Positions 26,122 through 34,020 of a stretch of 64,000 nt of DNA are shown one piece after another. The translations under genes were made by a program, and so were the position numbers. The notes beneath the pieces were generated by a model. That model was not told the origin of the DNA, searched no databases, and saw only the letters and a list, made by a program, of their open reading frames with translations. Source of the DNA: Ilyomonas sp964249755 (GTDB lineage Bacteria > Bacteroidota > Bacteroidia > Chitinophagales > Chitinophagaceae); assembly GCA_964249755.1 (NCBI GenBank), contig CAXUDB010000003.1, positions 434,001-498,000 of the forward strand. The letters run 5' to 3'. Numbering within the stretch: position 1 is the first letter of the stretch; each line of letters starts with the position of its first letter.

Positions 26122-26168
26122 GTAGCGATCTGAATTTACTCGAGGCTACATTAATTAATTGGCTCTGA

Positions 26169-26375
26169 CTATTGTTTATTCATCTTCTTTGCTCCTTCTG
26201 CTGTTAAAATTACCGTATGAACACCGGCATGCTCGATATCAAATGTTTCGACGTAGCCAAGTGCCTTTAATGCTCGCCATATTTTGTCGGAAGCAGCATT
26301 CATTTCTGGAACTGTATATACTTTACTTCCGTCTTTAAAAACTGATAATGCTTGCTCAATTTCGGTACTTGTCAT
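26169..26375 (-). CDS. Small winged-helix-like protein
   Basis: 68 residues, helical N-terminus and a C-terminal hairpin-like stretch (IWRALKALGYVETFDIEHAG, VILTAEGAKKM) resembling a small winged helix. No family recognised. It is followed on the same strand by nothing before the terminator at 26.1 kb and may be cotranscribed with 26421-26879. Confidence 0.5.
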   Translation of the reverse strand: MTSTEIEQALSVFKDGSKVYTVPEMNAASDKIWRALKALGYVETFDIEHAGVHTVILTAEGAKKMNKQ

Positions 26376-26420
26376 TTTTGTTATTAGTTGATGAAGGTTA
26401 ATAATAAGAAGCTATCATTT

Positions 26421-26879
26421 CTAAAATAATTCAATACATTTAAAGATGACTTGTATTACGACATAAATAAAACTGACAAGCGCAAAGAAGAATGTCCACC
26501 AATAAGTTTTGAATATCCGTTTTGAGTTTTTTAAGTCATATTTCAGTTTGTCATCAGTTAGCTTTTGCCTTTGCTTATCTTGTTCAACTTTCTCTCTAAG
26601 CTCCTGCAAAAAGTTCGCAAATCCCTTATCAGCAATTTCTCGTCCGAAGGGAGTTATATAAGCGATGTTATGCCGGCTCCCAGCCTTGTATCGGAGTAGA
26701 TCAAATTGATCTAAATAGTCGAGTGCTTCTGAGTGTGCATGTGTTGGAAATGGTAATCCTTTGTCTTCGTGGGTTTTGAAATACTTCAGTAAGGCATCAA
26801 CTATTTCGTACGTACTTAATTTGTTGTAATCAACTCTTTCGCTCTCTCCAGTCTGGATGAGGTTTGTAATGTTAGCCAC
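26421..26879 (-). CDS. Winged-helix-like protein with C-terminal membrane anchor
   Basis: 152 residues: the N-terminal 85 have a winged-helix rhythm (ALLKYFKTHEDKG, LDYLDQFDLLRYKAGSR, YITPFGREIADKG), residues 88-118 are a charged coiled coil (LQELREKVEQDKQRQKLTDD), and a single TM helix ends the protein (WWTFFFALVSFIYVVIQVIF). Tail-anchored, cytoplasmic head. Function unknown; cargo of the island. Confidence 0.6.
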   Translation of the reverse strand: MANITNLIQTGESERVDYNKLSTYEIVDALLKYFKTHEDKGLPFPTHAHSEALDYLDQFDLLRYKAGSRHNIAYITPFGREIADKGFANFLQELREKVEQDKQRQKLTDDKLKYDLKNSKRIFKTYWWTFFFALVSFIYVVIQVIFKCIELF

Positions 26880-26982
26880 AGATGAAGTTGTTTATGAACT
26901 AAAAATGGGTAATGCTTTTCAAAGCTATAAACTCAAAACGAAAATCCCAAACAATTTAGCAAATGATTTTCGGCTAATAATT

Positions 26983-27011
26983 AAAAAGACCTCTTCTTAT
27001 CAAAGAGGTCT
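26983..27011 (-). terminator. Intrinsic terminator of the 25-residue peptide gene
   Basis: Arms 26987-26995 and 27003-27011 (AGACCTCTT and complement) pair over 9 bases. On the minus strand a T5 run follows. It lies 25 bases after the stop of the small hydrophobic ORF. Confidence 0.85.
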
Positions 27012-27035
27012 CAATTTTCCAACGGTTTTTACATA

Positions 27036-27113
27036 TTACCTTGCAATTACAGGCAATAGCAGGCAAATGAGTAGTACTATAAGTACTATCAGTACCGAAA
27101 AAATCTTTTTCAT
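27036..27113 (-). CDS. 25-residue hydrophobic peptide, type I toxin-like
   Basis: The minus strand encodes 25 residues: MKKIF, then an unbroken hydrophobic stretch (SVLIVLIVLLICLLLPVI) and a C-terminal Ala-Arg. Two lysines, one membrane-spanning helix and a terminal charge are the general shape of membrane-acting type I toxins and of some small membrane peptides. A perfect terminator follows, and a structured leader of about 180 bases with a TATATTTG box precedes it. No antisense RNA is proven. It is too short for ordinary gene calling. Confidence 0.5.
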   Translation of the reverse strand: MKKIFSVLIVLIVLLICLLLPVIAR

Positions 27114-27302
27114 ATCTGAAAAGAGATCGCAGCTCGTAGTTGTTTGAGTGCGATAATTAGTTGATTACTTCTTTACGAAGTACCAAACTAGAGGCGATAT
27201 TGCTTTACTACTAAGATTAAGTTTCAAGCCTTGGCATTTCGGCGAACGTGGCTTATTGCTTGTCACCCGCTGCTTACGAGAGTAAGCATTGCTGCAAATA
27301 TA
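27114..27302 (-). promoter_or_regulatory. Promoter and structured leader of the small peptide gene
   Basis: On the minus strand TATATTTG (27302-27295) matches the -7 consensus, with only TTA instead of TTG at -33. The following leader holds a perfect 7-bp hairpin (TGCTTAC/GTAAGCA, 27271-27288) and an ACTTC/GAAGT hairpin near 27165-27180. A long structured leader before a tiny hydrophobic ORF suggests control of translation. Confidence 0.45.
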
Positions 27303-27449
27303 TAGTTTTTAGAGAAGTCGATAAGTCTGTGTCTATAAAAGTAGGTGTTTATAGCTGGTTGCAACTAACGGAGTTTTGAAGTATACCTGGTTAGGCTAAA
27401 TCCGGAGGCACTTCAAAGCTCTTATATTTACTCCTTATTTTTATTGATA

Positions 27450-28223
27450 ATGGCAGATGACTTAGGTAAGGCGTTGATCGACTCAGCAACATCTGATACA
27501 ATCAAAGACCTGGCAGCAGATGCTTTGGAGCTGGGAGCCGATGCATTGACAGATAACGAAGCATTGAAAGCTATACCAGTATTTGGCACCTTGCTTAAAG
27601 TTCTGAAGGGTATCATGAGCTTTAGGGACTATCAATTTACGAAAGTCTTAATTCGGTTTTTACAAGCTTATAGCAAGGTGTCAGACGAGAAGCGCACTGA
27701 CTTCCTGATCAGGATGGAAGATGAGCCTGATTTGAAAAGAAAGATTGGTGAAAAGCTTGTCCTTATATTAAGCCAGCTGGACGATTTTGACAAAGCAGAG
27801 GTGCTGGGCAATTTGTTTAAAGCTTATGTGGAGGGAGCTTTTAATCTGACGGTGTTTTATCGGCTGGCGGGGATTGTAGATAAAGCGTTTATGCAGGATC
27901 TGCGGGCTTACAGTTCAGATAAGGTGAGGGAACAAAATGTTTTAGAAGCAAATGCAAGAGGTCAATACGACTTTGCTTCTTTTGTAAAGCAACATGGACC
28001 GAAGAGGGAATACAATGAGTTTGATTTGTCAAACGCTGGTTTCTTACTTAAAAGAACCTATGACGAAAGTCGCACCATACAATCTTTACTTAGAAATCCT
28101 CAGGGACAGACAAATATTGTCACCACATATGAGCTGAATGTCTATGGCGCATTCCTTTTAAAATTCGGGATGCTGCTGGATGTTTCATTGAAAAAATGGC
28201 AACATAAGTTTCCTAAATATTAA
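27450..28223 (+). CDS. Unknown helical protein, partner of HEPN-like gene
   Basis: About 257 residues, mostly helical, with a hydrophobic hairpin near 40-58 (LKAIPVFGTLLKVLKGIMSF) and a regular helical repeat after it (KVLIRFLQAYSKVSDEKR, LVLILSQLDDFDKAEVLGNL). Similar proteins are seen beside mobile elements, but I cannot name a family or function. The start is ATG 27450; a TTG two codons earlier is in frame. Ten bases separate it from the HEPN-like gene, so the two form an operon. Confidence 0.65.
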   Translation: MADDLGKALIDSATSDTIKDLAADALELGADALTDNEALKAIPVFGTLLKVLKGIMSFRDYQFTKVLIRFLQAYSKVSDEKRTDFLIRMEDEPDLKRKIGEKLVLILSQLDDFDKAEVLGNLFKAYVEGAFNLTVFYRLAGIVDKAFMQDLRAYSSDKVREQNVLEANARGQYDFASFVKQHGPKREYNEFDLSNAGFLLKRTYDESRTIQSLLRNPQGQTNIVTTYELNVYGAFLLKFGMLLDVSLKKWQHKFPKY

Positions 28224-28232
28224 TTTTTCTGT

Positions 28233-29060
28233 GTGATTAGTATACAAAAGTTTGATGCAATAGTCCATGAAGTTGTGGCAGCTCTCAATGAAAGTTTTGA
28301 TTTTGTAAAAAACAATTGCAGCGACCAAAAATATATTCTGTTACTGGCTGATGCTGACTTTATATCCAGATATGCAAGCAACCCGCGTGTTGGCAGTGGT
28401 TATGTTCTCGAAAGCAGAGAGGATATTTACAAGGACAGGTCACGCATAAACTTTTTTACCCAGTTTATGGACAGTTTCTATTCATTCCCGGCAAGCGCAC
28501 CGCAAACTACAGATGACCAATACAAAATCACAATGGAACTAATGATGTACACTCACATCTGGGAATCAAAGCCATTTCTGAAGCAGCTTTATAGACTGGC
28601 TTGCTTGGTTGACAAACAGCCTTATCCTTGGATTGTAGAAGTGCCGCCTATGAGTAAACATGATTTTATTCGTAATAATATCAGAGATGTTTTGAAGCGC
28701 CAAAAAATGAAACTTGCTGACATTATTTGCCCCAAAGGTTTTCACACTTCACTGCGAAATGCTTTTGCTCATTCGGAATATGAAATAAGGGAAGACATGC
28801 AATTTATTCACTTAGACACATATAACGGAAAACCTTGGGATATAGAAAACCTTGCTTTCGACAAATGGACTGAGATGTTTGCTTACTCCACCTTGCTTTC
28901 TTATCACTATCTGCGCATCAAATATGAGAGAAGGGAAAGCATCGTAAAGGATTTCGGTAAGGATGAATTTTTCATTATGTACCCATCAAATAAACACCAG
29001 TCTCGGTTAATGAAAGTAGGTTATGATGCAAGATTTAAGAACTTTTTCTTCGTTAAATAA
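28233..29060 (+). CDS. HEPN-like protein, possible RNase effector
   Basis: A 275-residue all-helical protein starting at GTG. The segment FHTSLRNAFAHSEYEI carries Arg175-Asn176 and His180, the Rx4H motif of HEPN ribonucleases at the usual place before a C-terminal helix. A TM helix is not seen. HEPN proteins are often toxins or phage-defence effectors that cut RNA. It follows an unknown helical protein by 10 bases; together they could form a two-gene system. The motif is the only evidence for activity. Confidence 0.6.
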   Translation: MISIQKFDAIVHEVVAALNESFDFVKNNCSDQKYILLLADADFISRYASNPRVGSGYVLESREDIYKDRSRINFFTQFMDSFYSFPASAPQTTDDQYKITMELMMYTHIWESKPFLKQLYRLACLVDKQPYPWIVEVPPMSKHDFIRNNIRDVLKRQKMKLADIICPKGFHTSLRNAFAHSEYEIREDMQFIHLDTYNGKPWDIENLAFDKWTEMFAYSTLLSYHYLRIKYERRESIVKDFGKDEFFIMYPSNKHQSRLMKVGYDARFKNFFFVK

Positions 29061-29109
29061 ACACCTCTTGAATTCTGATTTACTTTCAATTCTCTAAAAG
29101 CACTGTATT

Positions 29110-29277
29110 CTGAAAAAGCCTCTACTCGTCACTATTAGACTTTTAATGTTTTCGATTGCTATTCTCATTGCCCAAATCAACTGTCAAAAAGAATTGAAGG
29201 CTCAAACCTTAACTTATATTCTGCCTGCTGCTACTATGGCTTCTATGAGTGGTGTCATTGTTGGTAGCAAACTATGA
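29110..29277 (+). pseudogene. Decayed small lipoprotein, copy A
   Basis: A frame of 55 codons encodes a lipoprotein signal and core (LLMFSIAILIAQINCQKELK, TYILPAATMASMSGVIVGSK) that aligns with copy B at 30481-30675 (LLLFTNSILIVQVSCQKDVQ, IYILPAVTTTTLGGIIVGK). Similarity extends upstream of the only ATG (29146), so the original start is lost. The TGA at 29275-29277 overlaps an ATGATG that opens a 34-codon frame (to 29381) which probably was the C-terminal part, so a one-base deletion is likely. Confidence 0.55.
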
Positions 29278-29381
29278 TGGCGCCGGTTGGCAAAACGGTC
29301 TTCTTTAAGGTGAAGGACAATAACCGGAGTTATATTTATTCTTGCGGGATCGATAGAAACAATGTAAAAAAGATCATTTGA
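29277..29381 (+). pseudogene. Probable frame-shifted tail of lipoprotein copy A
   Basis: A 34-codon frame (MAPVGKTVFFKVKDNNRSYI, then YSCGIDRNNVKKII) that starts in the ATGATG overlapping the copy A stop. It has the look of a short beta-strand tail and would join copy A if one base were restored. Alternatively it is a coupled small ORF. Confidence 0.35.
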
Positions 29382-29414
29382 AGTAGCGGGTGTATTATAT
29401 GAACACTCGTTTTG

Positions 29415-30092
29415 TTACAAACCCAGTGCAAAAAAATTAGGATGTTCAATATATCCTAAATCCTGTACATGCTGAGATTCAAACAAAGATACCATTGCAT
29501 CCAGTAAATGCTTTATCTGGTCATCCACGCTGAAGGTTTTAAGCAATCCAGGTGCCTTTGCATACTCGAATATATATTCGTCACCCTGATAAACCATCTT
29601 CTTTCCTGCAGGGTTTTTCATGTAAATTCCACCTGTGTGAATTGTATTTCTAAGCGTCCAGAACAAGTCCAGGAATTTTGATTCCTCCTTTTGCCAGTTG
29701 TTCTCTACATCCTGATAAAGAATGTGAATAATGCGCGGTATTGAAGCATCACCAATCGGTTCACCAGTCAGTTTAGAATAGATAACTCTCATAATCAATT
29801 CTGACTGCATTAACGCAGTATCAAGTATTGCCTCACCACTATTCTCAATAATATTAGTGGTGTAATTATCCATCTGCTTGTGGTCTCCGTTGAAATGAGC
29901 TAGAAACGCTTCAGGCATTTGTCCTGCGAACTCCATGTTTATCTGCAGGTTTGTGAGAGAAACCGTTATTTGTGAATGAATAACTGCAGTATATACACGG
30001 CGAATATCCTTTGGTTGAAGAGGTTGGTACTTTTCAAATATTCCTTTGCTGTATAGATATAGATCATATAGTTGTTCTACTGCAGGCTTCAT
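29415..30092 (-). CDS. HEPN-like protein of two-gene unit
   Basis: A 225-residue helical protein. FLDLFWTLRNTIHTGGIYM holds Arg148-Asn149 and His152, which resembles a HEPN-type RNxxH signature, and the rest is a four-helix-like pattern. Four bases separate it from the upstream 30097-30426 gene. It might be an RNA-binding or RNase component; the spacing of R and H is shorter than the classical Rx4-6H, so the assignment is tentative. Confidence 0.5.
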   Translation of the reverse strand: MKPAVEQLYDLYLYSKGIFEKYQPLQPKDIRRVYTAVIHSQITVSLTNLQINMEFAGQMPEAFLAHFNGDHKQMDNYTTNIIENSGEAILDTALMQSELIMRVIYSKLTGEPIGDASIPRIIHILYQDVENNWQKEESKFLDLFWTLRNTIHTGGIYMKNPAGKKMVYQGDEYIFEYAKAPGLLKTFSVDDQIKHLLDAMVSLFESQHVQDLGYIEHPNFFALGL

Positions 30093-30096
30093 AATT

Positions 30097-30426
30097 TCAT
30101 TTGTTTAAAATGACCTCCAAATGAATGTTATCTGGTTCTATCAAATAGTTTGATTTAAGCCTTGTAAGCAGAAGTGATTTTATTTCTTCGGCTTCGCTAT
30201 TGCCACCCATTCGTTTCAAAAGTCGGACTTGCGGTGTAAATGCCGCAAACTCGTTCAACTCTCCACCATGCATGTCAAGAAAGGTTGCTCCCCTGATGTT
30301 TGTATCATATCCTGCAAGATGTTCGCTAGGTTGAGAAACACGAAGAAGAAATTGGGCTGGCAGGTATTCAGGTAGTTCGGTATTTCCCACCGGTTTGATT
30401 ACGACTGTATACAATCTGGATGGCAT
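30097..30426 (-). CDS. Unknown 109-residue protein, first gene of HEPN-like unit
   Basis: A small alpha/beta protein beginning MPSRLYTVVIKPVGNTELPE with RGATFLDMHGGELNEFAAF in the middle and KSNYLIEPDNIHLEVILNK at the end. I recognise no family. It directly precedes the HEPN-like gene with a four-base gap, so it may be its partner or antitoxin. Confidence 0.55.
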   Translation of the reverse strand: MPSRLYTVVIKPVGNTELPEYLPAQFLLRVSQPSEHLAGYDTNIRGATFLDMHGGELNEFAAFTPQVRLLKRMGGNSEAEEIKSLLLTRLKSNYLIEPDNIHLEVILNK

Positions 30427-30480
30427 GAAGGCAAGATTTTGACTAAGTGTATTTATCTTTAAGACATCAAATTTATATGA

Positions 30481-30675
30481 TTTATAAAAAATCTTCTCCT
30501 CGGCTCAATCAGTCTTTTACTATTTACCAACTCTATCCTCATCGTCCAGGTCAGCTGCCAAAAGGATGTCCAGACGCAAAGAACGATCTATATCCTGCCG
30601 GCTGTCACTACAACTACATTAGGAGGAATAATCGTAGGCAAGATGTTTTTGTTAGAAGCGAACGTTGGTATGTGA
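30481..30675 (+). pseudogene. Decayed small lipoprotein, copy B
   Basis: A 64-codon frame without an in-frame start. It encodes ISLLLFTNSILIVQVSCQKD and TIYILPAVTTTTLGGIIVGK, homologous to copy A 1.4 kb upstream. An ATG at 30477 is out of frame by one base, so a single insertion in the start region is the simplest explanation. Both copies are on the plus strand and flank the minus-strand HEPN-like pair. Confidence 0.5.
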
Positions 30676-30686
30676 ATGAAAGCTTT

Positions 30687-31115
30687 CTAAAATCTATTTT
30701 CTTGAACCAAAGTCATTGTAACAATGCCATGATTATAAACGGCGTTATAAGAATTCTTGACTTGATCTCGCCCATTCATCCTTCCATTCCATACACCAAA
30801 GCGGAAGTTGATACCGGGAAAATTCTTCAATATATTTTTGACTTGATTACCCAGCGCTTCACATTCCCCATTTTCCTGATTGTAATCATCTTCTGCATTC
30901 CGAAACTTCTCATCTGCATCCAAATGTTGTTGGAGTGTTTGGGCGGAAGTGAAGTCCTTTATAGCACTGATACGTTTGACAACCTGATCTCTGACGGCTT
31001 CTGCCAATTTCAGCTCGTTCTTTTTTAATTCCAACCTGTTTTGTGATTGTAGATATTTTGATAGTAATTCTTCCGGGCTGCTCTCTTTCTGGGGTTCTGT
31101 GGCAAAAGGTAACAT
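30687..31115 (-). CDS. Coiled-coil protein of unknown function
   Basis: A 142-residue highly charged protein. Residues 15-105 are a long coiled coil (YLQSQNRLELKKNELKLAEA, LQQHLDADEKFRNAEDDYN), and the C-terminal part (FRFGVWNGRMNGRDQV) is different. No export signal. It follows the DUF4145 gene on the same strand by 128 bases. Confidence 0.55.
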   Translation of the reverse strand: MLPFATEPQKESSPEELLSKYLQSQNRLELKKNELKLAEAVRDQVVKRISAIKDFTSAQTLQQHLDADEKFRNAEDDYNQENGECEALGNQVKNILKNFPGINFRFGVWNGRMNGRDQVKNSYNAVYNHGIVTMTLVQENRF

Positions 31116-31242
31116 AAAAGAAAAGTTTTATTGAAGTTAAGTATTTGTTTGCAATGTCTTGTAGACTATCAACTATTGTTTCCAACTATATAATGCAGTT
31201 GCACCGTTGGACCAAAGAAATACAAAGCTTGCCCAGACGAAT

Positions 31243-31827
31243 CTATGGCTTACTCGAAGCATCCAACATTCCAGGCATTTCAAAAATAAACCGTAAGAGC
31301 ATCTCTGTAAATGTCAGTACAAGCCTGGCTTCTTCTGGTGTTTTAAATTCAATACTGTGATTTGCCTCATTACCTGTCTTCCTAATAGTATCCACCCACT
31401 GCTTACCCCGAGGCGGAATGAAGTTTTTACTTTCCAGATAGTTCACATAATCAACAAAAGATTTGCCCTCAGGCGCACCTTCTATTACTGCCAAATTCAT
31501 CAGTAATTTTCTACAACACATAGTGCAGGAGGTATAAGCTGCGATGGTGTAACAGCTGCGGGCCTCGTTAAAAAGCTTCTGGATATTTGGATCGGGAATG
31601 TGCTTGACAGATTGCCCAAAGACTGGTCCAGGTGTTTGTTTGCCATTATAGTCGAAGAAAGTAGGCTGATAACATTTATGACATAAGTAAATGTAAACGT
31701 ATCTCTGTGGATTGGTTTGAGTATGACCTTGGTATCCTTGGTGAGACGCAATTGACTCACCGCAGTATCCACAGATAAAACTTCGAGAAGACAAAACTTT
31801 AGGTTGTTCCCAAGAAAATGTTGTCAT
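31243..31827 (-). CDS. DUF4145 (HEPN-related) protein with zinc ribbon
   Basis: 194 residues. The N-terminus has Cys19-x2-Cys22 and Cys49-x2-Cys52 (ICGYCG, LCHKCY), a zinc ribbon. Residues about 75-185 form DUF4145, with ARSCYTIAAYTSCTMCCRKL and DTIRKTGNEANHSIEF, where the Arg/His pair fits HEPN. DUF4145 proteins often accompany restriction, retron or other defence genes. Third HEPN-like protein in 4 kb. Confidence 0.8.
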   Translation of the reverse strand: MTTFSWEQPKVLSSRSFICGYCGESIASHQGYQGHTQTNPQRYVYIYLCHKCYQPTFFDYNGKQTPGPVFGQSVKHIPDPNIQKLFNEARSCYTIAAYTSCTMCCRKLLMNLAVIEGAPEGKSFVDYVNYLESKNFIPPRGKQWVDTIRKTGNEANHSIEFKTPEEARLVLTFTEMLLRFIFEMPGMLDASSKP

Positions 31828-32030
31828 GTAAGTACTAAGTTGATGTAATTATAATTTAGATTCTCTCTTTCCCCAGATTAAGTTTACAGTTCATCCGGCT
31901 TAAAGCCAAGCCGAATCCTCGGCACTTTTTCCGATGTCTTCAACGCCATTAGCAAAAAATTCACCTGGTGCATGTGTTGATTCTGCAATCTTGTAATGTC
32001 AAACATCTGCTTTTTTGTCCTACTTTTTAA

Positions 32031-33245
32031 TTACGAAAATATCTTATTCAGCTTCAATGCTTCGAGCCTTAATTTATCTTCCTTTAAATGCAGATAAGTT
32101 TGAACAACCTTCTCGCTTTTTACGCCTAAAATCTTCATAGCTGATTTTGTTTCGACTCCGGCATCGACAAGAAAACTGCCCATTGTATGCCGGCCACAGT
32201 GGGAAGTGATATGTGTGGTAATGCCCGCAAGAGCCATCAATATTTTCAACTGGATATTGAATGTAGTGCGAAAGTTTTTAGGGTTGGTCTGTGGAAGCGG
32301 GTTGTTCAAAGTCATCTGGAAATACCGACGCTGCCGGTTCGAGGTGATGGGAATATGGGCGGTATTATTATGGCGTCGAGTCTTATGAGGCTTGAATTTC
32401 AAATCGCCGGAAGCGTCGAATAACATATCGTCCAAATTCATTGCATCCGAAATGCGCATTCCAGTTGTGCACATAGCAAGAAATCGCCAACCAACACGCT
32501 TAGTGATATCTTCCATAGGTAAATTAAGTAGAACATCTTCTAAACGGTTTATTTCATGTAATTCCAACCATTTTATTTTTTCCATGTCAGTCTCGAAAGA
32601 TCCTACCTTAAAATTATCGAAAGGGTTATTGTCTGCCAGAATGATTTTCCGCCTTACTGATTCGTTGTAAAACATACGAATAACGCTTAAGGCTTTCCAG
32701 ATTCCATTCTTGTGCATGCGTTTACCATCCCTTTTGGAGTAGCTATTCTGCATCCAGCTTTTATATTCGAGCAACCACTCTGATGTAATCTGACCAAAGG
32801 ATAACTCCGGTTGAAATTTTTGAAGCCTTTTCAATTCATCTCTATATCGTCGCTTTGTGTCATCGGCCAACTCTTGACCGTCTTCCGTTAGCTTATTGTT
32901 TAGAATCATTTCCGCGTGGGTATAAAAGGAAGCAAAGCCATCCTTCGCTTTAAGGTATTGGGAAAGGATAGTCTTGTCGACGGAAAGATTAAAGGCTTGG
33001 CGCCTAAATAAAAAGTCGCGATGACTAGAAAGTCTGCTATTGATAATAGAATTTAAAAAAACTGCAAAAGGGTAATCTCCCTTTACTTCCTTTGCTGCAA
33101 GATCCCAATACTCCGGTGGAACTTTGTGGTGAAGCGGATCAGAGACTAAGTGTTTTCCCCCTGAGTCAAACCGGATTACGATAGGCGCGAGTCCCGTTTT
33201 GACGGATGTTTTTTGTAATTCTACGTAAATGTTGATTGCTTTCAT
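32031..33245 (-). CDS. Tyrosine recombinase with altered active site
   Basis: A 404-residue Bacteroidota-type integrase with an N-terminal arm-binding domain, a SAM-like domain (about 105-200) and a catalytic domain: Arg264 (TTGMRISDAMNL), Lys288, His349-x-x-Arg352 (HCGRHTMG) and Tyr384 (VQTYLHL). The second histidine, usually in LGH, is replaced by Val375 (KILGVKSEKV). This could lower activity or be tolerated. Read outward at the left end of the satellite candidate, as integrases are in such islands. Confidence 0.9.
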   Translation of the reverse strand: MKAINIYVELQKTSVKTGLAPIVIRFDSGGKHLVSDPLHHKVPPEYWDLAAKEVKGDYPFAVFLNSIINSRLSSHRDFLFRRQAFNLSVDKTILSQYLKAKDGFASFYTHAEMILNNKLTEDGQELADDTKRRYRDELKRLQKFQPELSFGQITSEWLLEYKSWMQNSYSKRDGKRMHKNGIWKALSVIRMFYNESVRRKIILADNNPFDNFKVGSFETDMEKIKWLELHEINRLEDVLLNLPMEDITKRVGWRFLAMCTTGMRISDAMNLDDMLFDASGDLKFKPHKTRRHNNTAHIPITSNRQRRYFQMTLNNPLPQTNPKNFRTTFNIQLKILMALAGITTHITSHCGRHTMGSFLVDAGVETKSAMKILGVKSEKVVQTYLHLKEDKLRLEALKLNKIFS

Positions 33246-33516
33246 AATTAAGAAAGGTAAAAAACCTTCTTAACTAGATAATCAATTTTTTATGCCCCTA
33301 TGTTTGGCGGCGATCAGGACTTAAAGATTGTACTTTTTATCTAGGATTATACCGTAGCGCTAAAAGTTTTAATCACAGCTAAGCTCTACGCGTATTCGCA
33401 AATGTATTCATCGGGCATTGTAAGAAATAGAATATAATAAGCTTCAAAAAGTATAGAGTTTTATTTCACCATTTTTCTTCCCCCAACACTTGTTCAATAA
33501 ACTAAGAATAGAATAT

Positions 33517-33714
33517 TTATAGTTTAAACTTGGGATGATTCCTTTGCCACTCAGTAATGTAATCAGTCAACAACTTGTCAACAATAGCAGTTTGCGTTGT
33601 ATTATCTTCTAAAGCAATTCGCTTTAATTTTCTTGTAATCGAAGGTTTGATAATAAAACTAGTTCTTACTGGGATGTCTTCAGTAGGACTTGACCCCTTT
33701 ACACCTTTTGCCAT
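33517..33714 (-). CDS. Ribbon-helix-helix DNA-binding protein
   Basis: 65 residues. VRTSFIIKPSITRKLKRIAL is the strand plus first helix and NTTQTAIVDKLLTDYITEW the second helix of a ribbon-helix-helix fold. The short basic N-terminus (MAKGVKG) would contact DNA. It is transcribed leftward from a region carrying an array of TACTACT repeats, so an autoregulatory repressor or partition/replication-control protein is likely. It holds the master-repressor position of PICI maps, but by fold it is not Stl-like. Confidence 0.75.
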   Translation of the reverse strand: MAKGVKGSSPTEDIPVRTSFIIKPSITRKLKRIALEDNTTQTAIVDKLLTDYITEWQRNHPKFKL

Positions 33715-33753
33715 AATGCGAAATTAATACTGTTTATTTTGTTTAGTCGTATT

Positions 33754-33845
33754 TACTACGATACAGGGATACTATTATACTACTATAACATTTTATTAAC
33801 TCGTATGTTGGCGGGATTTTATACTACTGTACTACTATACTACTT
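33754..33845. promoter_or_regulatory. TACTACT repeat array between divergent transcripts
   Basis: Copies of TACTACTRTA or shorter variants occur at 33754-33758, 33770-33774, 33778-33787, 33822-33829, 33830-33839 and 33838-33845, in the same orientation. They lie upstream of the ribbon-helix-helix gene and between the leftward and rightward transcription units. Phased short direct repeats of this kind are typical binding sites for cooperative ribbon-helix-helix proteins. Confidence 0.65.
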
Positions 33846-34020
33846 ATTTTTGCTTGGTCATTATGATATAGGGTTCATAAGTGCAAACAATGCAATAAAA
33901 CAATATTAAGTAATCACTCATGCATCAATTACGGAGCTGTTATTCCTGACTGGCTCCTCTTTTAAAAACAAAAAATAAAAACCCCGCGATGGCAGTCGCA
34001 GGGCATTCTTTCACTATAAA
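33846..34020 (+). promoter_or_regulatory. Leader of the rightward satellite operon
   Basis: A stem at 33982-34003 (CCCCGCGA/TCGCAGGG with one mismatch) precedes the first rightward gene by about 17 bases. It could act as a transcript-end or translation control; no clear -7 box is seen. Confidence 0.35.

Larger units (their letters stand above)
20554..31830. mobile_element. Accessory island next to tRNA end
   Basis: From the tRNA-end fragment rightward: integrase, then cargo genes of unknown, HEPN-like or ATPase/STAS type with lower GC than the first 20 kb. The right boundary is not visible; I place a provisional end before the second integrase. If the intact tRNA lies beyond 64 kb, the island is larger and includes everything to the right. 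Confidence 0.45.

Noticed and set aside
26857..27147. 96-codon plus-strand frame
   Set aside because: It is antisense to the start of the tail-anchored protein gene and to the 25-residue peptide with its terminator, which explain the region better.
30447..31028. 193-codon plus-strand frame
   Set aside because: It runs through lipoprotein copy B in the wrong frame and then antisense to the coiled-coil gene; composition is not protein-like.
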